The position numbers were made by a program, and so were the translations under genes. Below, piece after piece: positions 6,956 to 13,490 of a stretch of 19,090 nt of DNA. Within the stretch, counting starts at the first letter, position 1, and each line of letters starts with the position of its first letter. Source of the stretch: an uncultured Collinsella sp. (GTDB taxonomy: Bacteria > Actinomycetota > Coriobacteriia > Coriobacteriales > Coriobacteriaceae). The stretch is from NCBI GenBank assembly GCA_958354105.1, contig CATWVA010000031.1:1-19090 (forward strand), given 5' to 3'. Under the pieces are notes generated by a model. It saw only the letters and a list, made by a program, of their open reading frames with translations. It had not been told where the DNA came from and did no database searches.

Positions 6956-8071
6956 ATGGCCGAGCTCACGCCCCGTATGAAGGAGCTCGTCCAGCCCTAC
7001 TTGGCCGGCATTGAGCCCTACGATCCCAACTTTACGCCCACGCGCATCAACCTTTCGGCCAACGAGAACACCTATCCCGTGCCGGCTGGCGTGCGCGAGG
7101 CGGTCGACGCCGCCCTGGCTGCCACGCCGCTCAACCGCTATCCCGATCCCATGTCCAACGATCTGCGCGACGAGCTTGCCGCTTGGCATGGTGTGGCGCG
7201 CGAGAATGTCTGCGTGGGCAACGGCGGCGACGAGCTGCTCTATAACTACCTGCTGGCGTTTGGCGGTGCGGGACGGACCCTGCTCAACTGCCCGCCGTGC
7301 TTTAGCGAGTACGCGTTCTTTGCGTCGCTCTGCCAGATCGAGGTGCGCGACGTGTGGCGCGACCCCGCGACCTTTGAGCTCGACCAGGCAGCCGTGCTTG
7401 CGGCGGCGCCCGATTGCAACCTGGCGATCGTGACCTCGCCCAATAACCCCACGGGCGACGTGGCGCCGCTCGACTTTGTCGCGGCGCTGTGCGATGCGTG
7501 CCCCGGCATGGTAATGGTCGACGAGGCCTACGTTGAGTTTGCCGACGATTCATTTGGCGCGGCCACCACGGCGCAAGGCCTTATCGCCGAGCATCCCAAC
7601 CTGGTGATTCTGCATACGCTGTCCAAGGCGCTTGGCGCCGCCGGCGCACGCCTGGGCTACGTGATCGCGGTGCCCGAGGTCATCGAGGTGTTCGCGGCGA
7701 TTCGCCAGATCTACTCGGTCAATGTGCTGAGCCAGGCCGCCGCGCTTGCCTGCGTGCGTGCCCGCGATGCGTACGCGCCCGTGGTGGCACAGGTCGCATC
7801 CGAGCGCGAGCGCGAGCTGTGCGCCCTGCGCGCAATGGCTGCCGAGGGCCTGCCCGTGGAGGCATGGCCGAGCGCGGCGAACTTTGTGCTCGTGCGCACG
7901 CCGCATGCCACGCGCGTGCGCGAGCGTCTGCGCGATGAGTATTCGATTTTGGTGCGCGACTTTAGCTACGCGCCGGGGCTCGCGGACTGCCTGCGCATTA
8001 CCGTGGGTACGCCGCGGGAAAACGACGAGGTGCTGGCCGCGTTTGCCGCGCTGGTGAAGGAGGAGATGTAG
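6956..8071 (+). CDS. hisC: Histidinol-phosphate aminotransferase
   Basis: This 371-residue class I/II PLP-dependent transaminase converts imidazole-acetol phosphate and glutamate to L-histidinol phosphate. Conserved features are LSANENTYPVP at the N-terminus, NRYPDP, SPNNPTG, MVDEAYVEF, and the PLP-binding lysine Lys224 in LHTLSKALGAAGARLGY. C-terminal LRITVGTPRENDE is the usual phosphate-binding arginine segment. ATG 6956 has AAGGAGG six bases upstream, inside the hisD end. The frame is open further back to 6857, but that stretch is hisD coding sequence. The gene sits one base after hisD and abuts hisB directly. Confidence 0.97.
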   Translation: MAELTPRMKELVQPYLAGIEPYDPNFTPTRINLSANENTYPVPAGVREAVDAALAATPLNRYPDPMSNDLRDELAAWHGVARENVCVGNGGDELLYNYLLAFGGAGRTLLNCPPCFSEYAFFASLCQIEVRDVWRDPATFELDQAAVLAAAPDCNLAIVTSPNNPTGDVAPLDFVAALCDACPGMVMVDEAYVEFADDSFGAATTAQGLIAEHPNLVILHTLSKALGAAGARLGYVIAVPEVIEVFAAIRQIYSVNVLSQAAALACVRARDAYAPVVAQVASERERELCALRAMAAEGLPVEAWPSAANFVLVRTPHATRVRERLRDEYSILVRDFSYAPGLADCLRITVGTPRENDEVLAAFAALVKEEM

Positions 8072-8659
8072 ATGGACCGTTATGCCGAGGTGACCCGCAA
8101 GACGGGCGAGACCGACATTGTCGTAAAGCTCGACCTGGACGGAACCGGTGCGTGCGATATCTCGACCGGCGTGCCGTTTTTCGACCATATGCTCAACGCC
8201 TTTGGCCGCCATGGCCTGTTCGATTTGACGGTACATGCGGTAGGCGACGTTGAGGTCGACGCGCATCACACCGTCGAGGACACGGGCATTGTGCTGGGCG
8301 AGGCGTTTTGCCGGGCGCTGGGCGACAAAGCGGGTATTACGCGCTTTGCCGATGCGGCGATCGCCATGGACGAGACGCTCGTGATGGCCGCCGTGGACAT
8401 TTCGGGTCGCGGCCAGGCCTACTGCGAGCTGCCCGTGCCGACCGAGCGCGTGGGCAGCTTCGATACCGAGCTGGCCGTTGAGTTCTTCTATGCCTTTGCG
8501 CGCGATGCCAAACTTACGCTGCACGTGCGCGAGCTGGCAGGCGGCAACTCGCATCACATTATCGAGGCCGCCTTTAAGGCCGTGGGCCGCACGATGCGCC
8601 ACGCCTGCGAGCTCGACCCCCGCGTGCAGGGCATCCCCAGCACCAAGGGCTCGCTGTAA
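8072..8659 (+). CDS. hisB: Imidazoleglycerol-phosphate dehydratase
   Basis: This 195-residue enzyme dehydrates imidazole glycerol phosphate to imidazole acetol phosphate with a manganese cluster. The family motifs are all present: GVPFFDHML (33-41), HHTVED (65-70) and GNSHHIIEA with His161/His162. The length is that of the monofunctional dehydratase. The histidinol phosphatase domain found in the enterobacterial HisB fusion is absent, so that activity must come from another gene (see 12040-12951). The start codon follows the hisC stop with no gap, and GGAGG (8059-8063) lies eight bases upstream within hisC. Confidence 0.97.
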   Translation: MDRYAEVTRKTGETDIVVKLDLDGTGACDISTGVPFFDHMLNAFGRHGLFDLTVHAVGDVEVDAHHTVEDTGIVLGEAFCRALGDKAGITRFADAAIAMDETLVMAAVDISGRGQAYCELPVPTERVGSFDTELAVEFFYAFARDAKLTLHVRELAGGNSHHIIEAAFKAVGRTMRHACELDPRVQGIPSTKGSL

Positions 8660-8672
8660 CCGTCACAAGGGT

Positions 8673-8713
8673 AAAACCACCACGAAGATGCCTGTCCCCT
8701 TTGTGGTGGTTTT
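8673..8713. repeat. Palindromic element between hisB and hisH
   Basis: AAAACCACCAC (8673-8683) and GTGGTGGTTTT (8703-8713) are exact reverse complements around a 19-base loop that contains GCCTGTCCCC (8690-8699). The A-rich left and T-rich right arm ends would make an intrinsic terminator in either direction, in the middle of a tight operon. The loop word resembles those I remember in dispersed REP-type intergenic repeats. That link is from memory and unchecked. It fills most of the 79-base hisB-hisH gap and ends 15 bases before the hisH ribosome binding site. Confidence 0.65.
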
Positions 8714-8738
8714 GGATGATGGGAAATGGAGGGGTCGC

Positions 8739-9440
8739 GTGGGCGAACCGAAGATCGTGGTGGTCGACTACCACAAGGGTAACTTGTCGAGCGTCGTGCG
8801 CGGGCTTGCGCGCGCCGGTGCCGCCGCCTGCACGTCGGACGATCCGGAGCAGATCCGCAATGCCGACGGCCTGGTCATCCCGGGCGTGGGCGCGTTCTAT
8901 GACGCGATTGCCTTTATGCGCCAGAGCGGCGAGGAGGTGGCCGTGCTCGATGCCGTTGCCGCCGGAACTCCGCTGCTCGGCATCTGCCTGGGCCTTCAGC
9001 TATTTTTTGAGCGCGGCAACGAGGGCGTGCCTGCGGACGAGGGCGCGGACGCGGACGACGATGCCTCCGAGCAGGCCGGTGGTCCCTGGGTCGATGGCCT
9101 GGGCATCATGTGCGGCTCGTGCACGCGCCTGGAGTCGAGCCGCCTGAAGGTGCCGCACGTGGGCTGGGACCAGGTGCACATGACGCCTGCCGGCGCGGCC
9201 GATCCGCTGCTCGCCGGTTTTGCCGAGGGCGCCAATATGTACTTCACCCACAGCTATGCGGTGGCCGACGATGCCGATGCCGCCGATGTTCTGGCGCGCA
9301 CGCACTACACGCGGAGCTTCCCGTGCATCGTGCGCCATGGCAGCGTGTGGGGCTGCCAGTTCCATCCCGAGAAATCCTCTGCGCTGGGTCAGCGCATTCT
9401 TAAGAACTTCGTGAGCATCGTCGAGGGGGCCGGCCGATGA
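8739..9440 (+). CDS. hisH: Imidazole glycerol phosphate synthase, glutaminase subunit
   Basis: This 233-residue class I glutamine amidotransferase releases ammonia from glutamine and channels it to HisF. The catalytic triad is Cys83 (GICLGLQ) with His209 and Glu211 (CQFHPEKSS). The N-terminal strand IVVVDYHKGNL and the VIPGVGAF oxyanion region are typical. An acidic, low-complexity insertion (about 94-117, rich in Asp, Glu and Ala) sits between the nucleophile region and GLGIM, making the protein longer than most. The GTG start at 8739 is preferred: GGAGG is six bases upstream and the protein then begins at the expected strand. An in-frame ATG at 8688 lies inside the palindromic element. The stop overlaps the hisA start (ATGA). 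Confidence 0.95.
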   Translation: MGEPKIVVVDYHKGNLSSVVRGLARAGAAACTSDDPEQIRNADGLVIPGVGAFYDAIAFMRQSGEEVAVLDAVAAGTPLLGICLGLQLFFERGNEGVPADEGADADDDASEQAGGPWVDGLGIMCGSCTRLESSRLKVPHVGWDQVHMTPAGAADPLLAGFAEGANMYFTHSYAVADDADAADVLARTHYTRSFPCIVRHGSVWGCQFHPEKSSALGQRILKNFVSIVEGAGR

Positions 9441-10180
9441 TTCTGTTTCCCGCAATCGATCTGATTGGCGGCAAGGTTGTGCGCTTGGAGCGCGGCGACC
9501 GGAGCCGCTGCAAGGTATATTCCGACGACCCCGTGGCCGTCGCCCGCTCGTTTGCCGAGCAGGGCGCAAGCTGGATGCACGTCGTCGACCTGTCCGCTGC
9601 CTTTGGCGAGGACGAGGACGCATGTGCCGCCAACTCGACGGCGATTAAGGCCATCTGCGGCGTCGACGGTCTGTCCGTGGACGTGGGCGGCGGCGTCCGC
9701 TCGCTCGCGCGCATCGACGAGCTGGCCGGCTATGGCGCTCGCCGCATTGCGCTGGGCACCGTGTTGGTGACCGAGCCGGGTTTTGCCGAGGTGGCAGCCC
9801 AAGGCTTTGGCGAGCTGCTGGTCGCCGACATTGCCGCACGCGACGGCCAGGTTAAGGTGAACGGCTGGCGCGACGGCGCGGGCGTGGCGCTCGACGATGC
9901 CGTGGCGCAGCTTACCGAGCTGGGCTTTAAGCATCTGGTGTATACCGACATCGCGCGTGATGGCATGCAGACGGGCATCGACGTGGCGGCATATCGCCAT
10001 GTGGCGCAGGTCGCGGGCTTTCCCGTCGTGGCGTCGGGCGGCATCTCGACGCTCGACGACATCCGCGCACTGGCCGCGGTGGGTGAGGGCGCGATTGAAG
10101 GCGCCATTACCGGCCGCGCGCTCTACGAGGGCAACTTTACGCTGGCCCAGGCGCTGGCCGCCGCCCGAGGGGAGGAGTAG
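9437..10180 (+). CDS. hisA: ProFAR isomerase (HisA)
   Basis: This 247-residue (beta/alpha)8 barrel catalyses the Amadori rearrangement of ProFAR to PRFAR. The catalytic aspartates are Asp8 (FPAIDLIGGKVVRL) and Asp171 (YTDIARDGM). The two phosphate-binding loops, VDVGGGVRS and VASGGIS, are present. It overlaps hisH by four bases (ATGA), a sign of translational coupling, and is followed by hisF three bases later. Some actinobacteria use a HisA homologue (PriA) that also performs the tryptophan-pathway TrpF reaction. Sequence inspection alone cannot exclude that, but nothing here points to it. Confidence 0.96.
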   Translation: MILFPAIDLIGGKVVRLERGDRSRCKVYSDDPVAVARSFAEQGASWMHVVDLSAAFGEDEDACAANSTAIKAICGVDGLSVDVGGGVRSLARIDELAGYGARRIALGTVLVTEPGFAEVAAQGFGELLVADIAARDGQVKVNGWRDGAGVALDDAVAQLTELGFKHLVYTDIARDGMQTGIDVAAYRHVAQVAGFPVVASGGISTLDDIRALAAVGEGAIEGAITGRALYEGNFTLAQALAAARGEE

Positions 10181-10183
10181 CCC

Positions 10184-10966
10184 ATGCTTACCAAGCGCGT
10201 AATTCCCTGCCTGGACGTCAAGGACGGCCGTGTGGTCAAGGGCGTCAACTTTGTGAGCTTGCGCGATGCCGGCGATCCGGTGGAGCTGGCCCGCGCCTAC
10301 GACCGCGAGGGTGCGGACGAGGTCGTCTTCCTGGACATTACCGCCACGAGCGACAACCGTGCGACGACCATCGAGATGGCGGCGCATGCGGCCGAGGAGC
10401 TCGCCATTCCCTACGCCGTGGGCGGTGGCTTTCGCGACCTTGCGGGCATGCGAACGATGGTGGCGGCCGGTGCCGACAAGGTATCGCTCAACTCTGCCGC
10501 CGTGCGCGATCCGTCGCTGATCAGCCAAGCTGCCGCGGCGTTTGGCAGCCAGGCCGTGGTCGTGGCGATCGATGCCAAGCGCGTCGGCCTGCCTGGGCAG
10601 CCGGATGCCGACAAGTGGGAGGTCTTTACCGCGGGAGGCCGCAACGCCACGGGTATCGATGCGGTGGCATGGGCCGAGGAGGCGGCTCGTCGCGGCGCCG
10701 GCGAGATTCTGCTGACCAGCATGGACCGCGACGGCACCAAGGCCGGCTTTGACCTGGCGCTCACCCGCGCCGTGGCGCGCGCGGTGCCAATCCCCGTCAT
10801 CGCGAGCGGCGGCGTGGGCACGCTCGAGCATTTCGCCGAGGGTGTGATCGAGGGCGAGGCCGATGCCGTGCTGGCGGCGAGCGTCTTTCACTTTGGAACC
10901 TTCAGCATTCGCCAGGTGAAGGAGTACATGGCCTCGCAGGGCATCCCTGTCAGGTTGGACTTCTAG
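10184..10966 (+). CDS. hisF: Imidazole glycerol phosphate synthase, cyclase subunit
   Basis: This 260-residue (beta/alpha)8 barrel, partner of HisH, uses channelled ammonia to turn PRFAR into imidazole glycerol phosphate and AICAR. Catalytic Asp11 (RVIPCLDVKDGRVVKG) and Asp130 (VVVAIDAKRV) fall exactly at the canonical numbers. The loops YAVGGGFRD and VIASGGVGT bind the substrate phosphates, and LTSMDRDGTKAGFD is the usual beta-7 region. A GGGAGGAG ribosome site overlaps the end of hisA. The coding-dense part of the operon pauses after this gene, with a 147-base gap before hisI. Confidence 0.97.
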   Translation: MLTKRVIPCLDVKDGRVVKGVNFVSLRDAGDPVELARAYDREGADEVVFLDITATSDNRATTIEMAAHAAEELAIPYAVGGGFRDLAGMRTMVAAGADKVSLNSAAVRDPSLISQAAAAFGSQAVVVAIDAKRVGLPGQPDADKWEVFTAGGRNATGIDAVAWAEEAARRGAGEILLTSMDRDGTKAGFDLALTRAVARAVPIPVIASGGVGTLEHFAEGVIEGEADAVLAASVFHFGTFSIRQVKEYMASQGIPVRLDF

Positions 10967-10980
10967 CGCTGCGGCTTGCC

Positions 10981-11063
10981 CAGGCACCGCATCTTGCCGC
11001 TCAAACCGTCGCTCGCGTACAAAGTACGCGTCGCTCCTCTTTCGCGGCAACCTGCGGCACCTG
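10981..11063. repeat. Long symmetric multi-stem palindrome between hisF and hisI
   Basis: Four nested stem segments pair around one centre (11021-11023, AAA). They are CGCGTAC/GTACGCG (11014-11020 with 11024-11030), TTGCCGC/GCGGCAA (10994-11000 with 11044-11050), CCGCA/TGCGG (10987-10991 with 11053-11057) and CAGG/CCTG (10981-10984 with 11060-11063). The unpaired gaps are equal on both sides (13/13, 2/2, 2/2), so the element is symmetric over 83 bases. It contains no coding frame that looks real and no T-run. It may be a dispersed repeat or an RNA processing/stability structure. Confidence 0.7.
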
Positions 11064-11113
11064 GACAACCCTCGCCGACCTGTGGGGCTTACTGTTATTA
11101 CTTGGGAGAAATG

Positions 11114-11455
11114 ATGACTGAGGTAGTAGAAGCTGCTGATCTTAAATACGACGCCCACGGGCTGATTCCTTGTGTGGTTCAGCAGTATGACACTGGCGAG
11201 GTGCTTATGGTTGCTTGGATGAACGAGGAATCGGTGGGGCTGACGCTCAAGACCGGGACCACGTGGTTTTGGAGTCGCAGCCGTCAGGAGCTCTGGAACA
11301 AGGGCGCGACGAGTGGCAACATGCAGGAGGTCAAGGAGCTCTGGGCCGATTGCGATAGCGATACGCTGCTGGTCAAGGTGGACTCGCCGGGCCCGGCCTG
11401 CCATACCGGCAACCGTACCTGCTTCTTTAAGCGCGTAAAGGGGGGAACACGATGA
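11114..11455 (+). CDS. hisI: Phosphoribosyl-AMP cyclohydrolase
   Basis: This 113-residue zinc enzyme hydrolyses the adenine ring of phosphoribosyl-AMP, the third pathway step. The conserved block includes WFWSRSRQELWNKGATSGN. The magnesium-binding aspartates Asp79, Asp81 and Asp83 (DCDSD) are present, as are the three zinc cysteines Cys80, Cys96 and Cys103. It is the monofunctional form; HisE is encoded separately. Two ATG codons lie side by side at 11111 and 11114. The second was chosen because GGGAG (11104-11108) is then five bases away. The long in-frame extension back to 10976 runs through the palindrome and is rejected. The stop overlaps the next start (ATGA). Confidence 0.95.
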   Translation: MTEVVEAADLKYDAHGLIPCVVQQYDTGEVLMVAWMNEESVGLTLKTGTTWFWSRSRQELWNKGATSGNMQEVKELWADCDSDTLLVKVDSPGPACHTGNRTCFFKRVKGGTR

Positions 11456-11679
11456 AGGTCGTGACGCCGTTCGAAGTCGCCGACTGCAACGCCGAACTCC
11501 TCCGCGCGGGCGTGCCGTGCCGCGTGCACCTGACCGATGCCTGCGGGGCGCAGTCGCTTTGGCTCGAGGCCGAGAAGGAAAGGCTCGATGAGGCCCATGC
11601 CGTCATCGTCGAGTTCTTTGAGAAAAAGGGCGCAAAGCCTCGGTTCGATGAGACCGGTACCTACTTTACGCTGCGGTAA
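11452..11679 (+). CDS. Unidentified 75-residue protein inside the his operon
   Basis: This small, acidic, probably cytoplasmic protein starts in a four-base overlap with hisI. A strong AAAGGGGGG site lies six bases before the ATG, so it is almost certainly translated. It begins VTPFEVADCNAELLRAG, has cysteines at 12, 23 and 31, and centres on CRVHLTDACGAQSLWLE. A helical stretch (EAEKERLDEAHAVIVEFFEKK) and a final strand follow. A beta-alpha-beta fold is plausible. There is no signal peptide or membrane segment. I recall that public genomes label similar Coriobacteria proteins 'RDAC family', a name without a function, but I could not verify this. Its place between hisI and hisE suggests a role tied to histidine synthesis, which is inference. 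Confidence 0.85.
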   Translation: MKVVTPFEVADCNAELLRAGVPCRVHLTDACGAQSLWLEAEKERLDEAHAVIVEFFEKKGAKPRFDETGTYFTLR

Positions 11680-11694
11680 CGAGAGGAAATAACC

Positions 11695-12012
11695 ATGGGA
11701 GTCAGAACAGCTAACGTGCAGCCGGGAAATATCGGCGAGACGCTGACGGGACTAGCCGAGGTGATTCACGGTCGTCGCGATGCGTCGCCACAGGAGAGCT
11801 ACACCGCCCGTCTGCTGACCGACGTCGAGGACGAGCTGCTCAAGAAGCTTGCCGAGGAGGCGAGCGAGGTGATCATGGCCTGCAAGGATAACGACCACGA
11901 TCACATTCGCTACGAGGCCGGCGACCTGATCTACCACCTGCTCGTGACGCTCGAGCGCTACGGCATTACCCTCGACGAGCTGGCCGGCGAACTCAACGCC
12001 CGCCGCCACTAG
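11695..12012 (+). CDS. hisE: Phosphoribosyl-ATP pyrophosphohydrolase
   Basis: This 105-residue all-alpha enzyme of the MazG-like NTP pyrophosphatase superfamily removes pyrophosphate from phosphoribosyl-ATP, the second pathway step. The metal-binding glutamates are Glu54, Glu55 and Glu58 (KLAEEASEV), with Glu74 and Asp77 in RYEAGDLIYHLLV. The N-terminus QESYTARLL matches the family. It is the last gene of the operon, 15 bases after the 75-residue gene and with a GAGGAAA ribosome site. It ends only 27 bases from the convergent histidinol-phosphatase gene. Confidence 0.96.
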   Translation: MGVRTANVQPGNIGETLTGLAEVIHGRRDASPQESYTARLLTDVEDELLKKLAEEASEVIMACKDNDHDHIRYEAGDLIYHLLVTLERYGITLDELAGELNARRH

Positions 12013-12019
12013 TTATTGG

Positions 12020-12037
12020 GGACGTTCTTAAACGACC
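12020..12037. repeat. Short dyad in the hisE / PHP convergent gap
   Basis: GGaCGTT and AACGaCC pair around CTTA, with one A-A mismatch. It occupies most of the 27-base gap between the two convergent stop codons and may help end transcription from both sides. The word GGGGACGTTCTTAAACG looks like fragments I remember from dispersed coriobacterial intergenic repeats, which I could not check. Confidence 0.4.
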
Positions 12038-12039
12038 AG

Positions 12040-12951
12040 TTAGGCGAGGGGCGTGGACTCCCATTCTCCGGTGAGGTGGGGGATGTCGAGGGTTCGATAA
12101 CCGCAGTCGTAGGCGTGGGCCTGAGCCTCGCGAATGTTCCAGCAGATGTCGCAGGCGCGGTGCGCGTCCGAGCCAAAAGTGATCGGCACCTCGGCGTGGA
12201 CAAAGTGACGTAAAAGGCCGGTCGCGGGATAGTAGTCATCGAGGCCCTTGCGCGGTGCGGCCGTCGAGATCTCAACGCGGCGACCCGTATCGTGCGCGCA
12301 CTCGGCCATCTGCTGCCAAAACGGCGCGGGGTCAAAGTCGGGCGCAAAGCCTTCCTTCGAAAAGCGCATGACTAGGTCGGGGTGAGCCATCACATCAAAG
12401 TTGAGCGGGCTCTCGCAGGCTCGGCACCAGTCATCGATATAGCGCTCCCACACGCCGCGTACGCCTAAGTTTTCCCAAACATGCAGGTTGGTATCGTCGT
12501 CGATCCAGCCACAAAGCGAATCGGGCGTATCGGGACGAGCGACGCTCTCTGTTCCCGCCGTGCCCGCGGCGCCGGCCATGATATCGCCCGGGTCGCCAAT
12601 CCAATGCACGCTGCCCAAGCGCACCACGGCGCCCTGGGCCCAGCGCTCAACCAAGGGTTCGCAGCCCTCGTACCAATCGCATTCAAAACCGTAGATAAAG
12701 GTGAGCTCCGGCGCAATCTGCGCGGCGAGTTTGCGGGCGTCCTCAAAGGCCAGACGATGTGCCGGCAAGTCGCCCTCGACGACCTGCACCTCGCAGTTAG
12801 CATCCATGCTGGCGGGCAGGGTGAGGTGGTCGGTCGAGACCATGACGCGGCATCCGGCAGCGGTAGCGGCGCGGACGTTGTCCTCGAACGAGGCGTGGCC
12901 GTCCGAAAACGAAGTATGGGTGTGGCAATCGACCAGCGGGCAGGCGGGCAT
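12040..12951 (-). CDS. hisJ: PHP-family histidinol-phosphatase (HisJ type)
   Basis: This 303-residue metal-dependent phosphoesterase of the PHP family probably removes phosphate from L-histidinol phosphate. The trinuclear-metal motifs appear in order: DCHTHTSFSDGH (His10, His12), STDH (Asp41, His42), YGFECDWYEG, LGSVHWIGD, DVMAHPDLV and FGSDAH near the C-terminus. The GSVHWI and MAHPDLV blocks are typical of HisJ rather than of polymerase-associated PHP domains. ATG at 12951 has AAAGGAG five bases upstream. The his operon lacks this activity, and this gene converges on hisE with 27 bases between stops. The context therefore supports the role. A general PHP phosphatase is the fallback. Confidence 0.85.
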   Translation of the reverse strand: MPACPLVDCHTHTSFSDGHASFEDNVRAATAAGCRVMVSTDHLTLPASMDANCEVQVVEGDLPAHRLAFEDARKLAAQIAPELTFIYGFECDWYEGCEPLVERWAQGAVVRLGSVHWIGDPGDIMAGAAGTAGTESVARPDTPDSLCGWIDDDTNLHVWENLGVRGVWERYIDDWCRACESPLNFDVMAHPDLVMRFSKEGFAPDFDPAPFWQQMAECAHDTGRRVEISTAAPRKGLDDYYPATGLLRHFVHAEVPITFGSDAHRACDICWNIREAQAHAYDCGYRTLDIPHLTGEWESTPLA

Positions 12952-12983
12952 GGCGACTCCTTTGCATTTGGCGAATCCGTTCC

Positions 12984-12989
12984 ATTGTA
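12984..12989 (-). promoter_or_regulatory. Candidate -10 box for the histidinol-phosphatase gene
   Basis: TACAAT on the minus strand lies 32 bases before the start codon, in the 119-base gap after the YgbA-family gene. No good -35 box is seen. The same gap holds a small GTCG/CGAC dyad at 13024-13035 and a self-complementary 12-base GC palindrome (GCCGGCGCCGGC, about 13057-13068). Weak evidence only. Confidence 0.3.
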
Positions 12990-13070
12990 ATGGCGCAGCC
13001 TCGGCGCGGCGGGAACGCTGCAGGTCGAAACCGACTGGAAAGGGCAGGCAGCGCGTGCCGGCGCCGGCGA

Positions 13071-13490
13071 CTACTTGCTTTGTGCCGCCACGCGTTTGGC
13101 CTGCACCGTTACCATCGCGTGCCGCACGGCGGTGATGGGGCGATAGCGGATCATACGCGGTCCCGACCAGCGCATGACCTTGCGGATCTTCTCGCGCATG
13201 GCGGGCCGGTAACAATGCGAAGGACAGGCCGAGCAAAATGTCTTGGTGCCCATGTGCGGGCAGTGCTCAATGCGCGCGATGGCGTATTTCTGCAGCTCGG
13301 CGCATTCGGGGCAGAGCGAAATGGTTCGAAGGCCGAGTTTCACGCGCACGGACTCATCGTCGCCAGCCTGTTCGACCACATGCCCGCCGCCATGATGCCC
13401 GCGGCACCACAACGCGATCATCTGCGACACCATTTGGGCCTCGCGCTCACGTTTGCGTGCCAGCTCCGGTGTGTCGACCGGGCGTGCCAT
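13071..13490 (-). CDS. ygbA: YgbA / nitrous oxide-stimulated promoter family protein
   Basis: This 139-residue small basic protein of unknown biochemical role belongs to the family named after E. coli YgbA, which is linked to nitrosative stress through the NsrR regulon. The core is CPECAEL then CPHMGTKTFCSACPSHCYRP, followed by VMRWSGPRM and PITAVRHAM. Cysteines 60, 63, 77, 86, 89 and 93 look like a metal or cluster site. The start at 13490 shares one base with the stop of the upstream CydDC gene (TAATG), with GGGAGG eight bases before it, so the two are translationally coupled. A longer open frame to 13988 lies over the transporter gene and is a shadow. Family call is good; function is not known. 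Confidence 0.9.
   Translation of the reverse strand: MARPVDTPELARKREREAQMVSQMIALWCRGHHGGGHVVEQAGDDESVRVKLGLRTISLCPECAELQKYAIARIEHCPHMGTKTFCSACPSHCYRPAMREKIRKVMRWSGPRMIRYRPITAVRHAMVTVQAKRVAAQSK

Noticed and set aside
4801..6969. 722-codon open frame on the minus strand
   Set aside because: It lies opposite hisZG and hisD and exists because GC-rich third positions remove antisense stops. It has no recognisable domain and no ribosome site.
8478..8738. N-terminal extension of hisH upstream of the GTG start
   Set aside because: It overlaps hisB in another frame and crosses the palindromic element; the ribosome site and family length both support 8739.
9389..11404. 671-codon open frame on the minus strand
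   Set aside because: It is antisense to hisA, hisF and hisI, low in recognisable motifs and rich in His/Arg/Gly as expected of a shadow frame.
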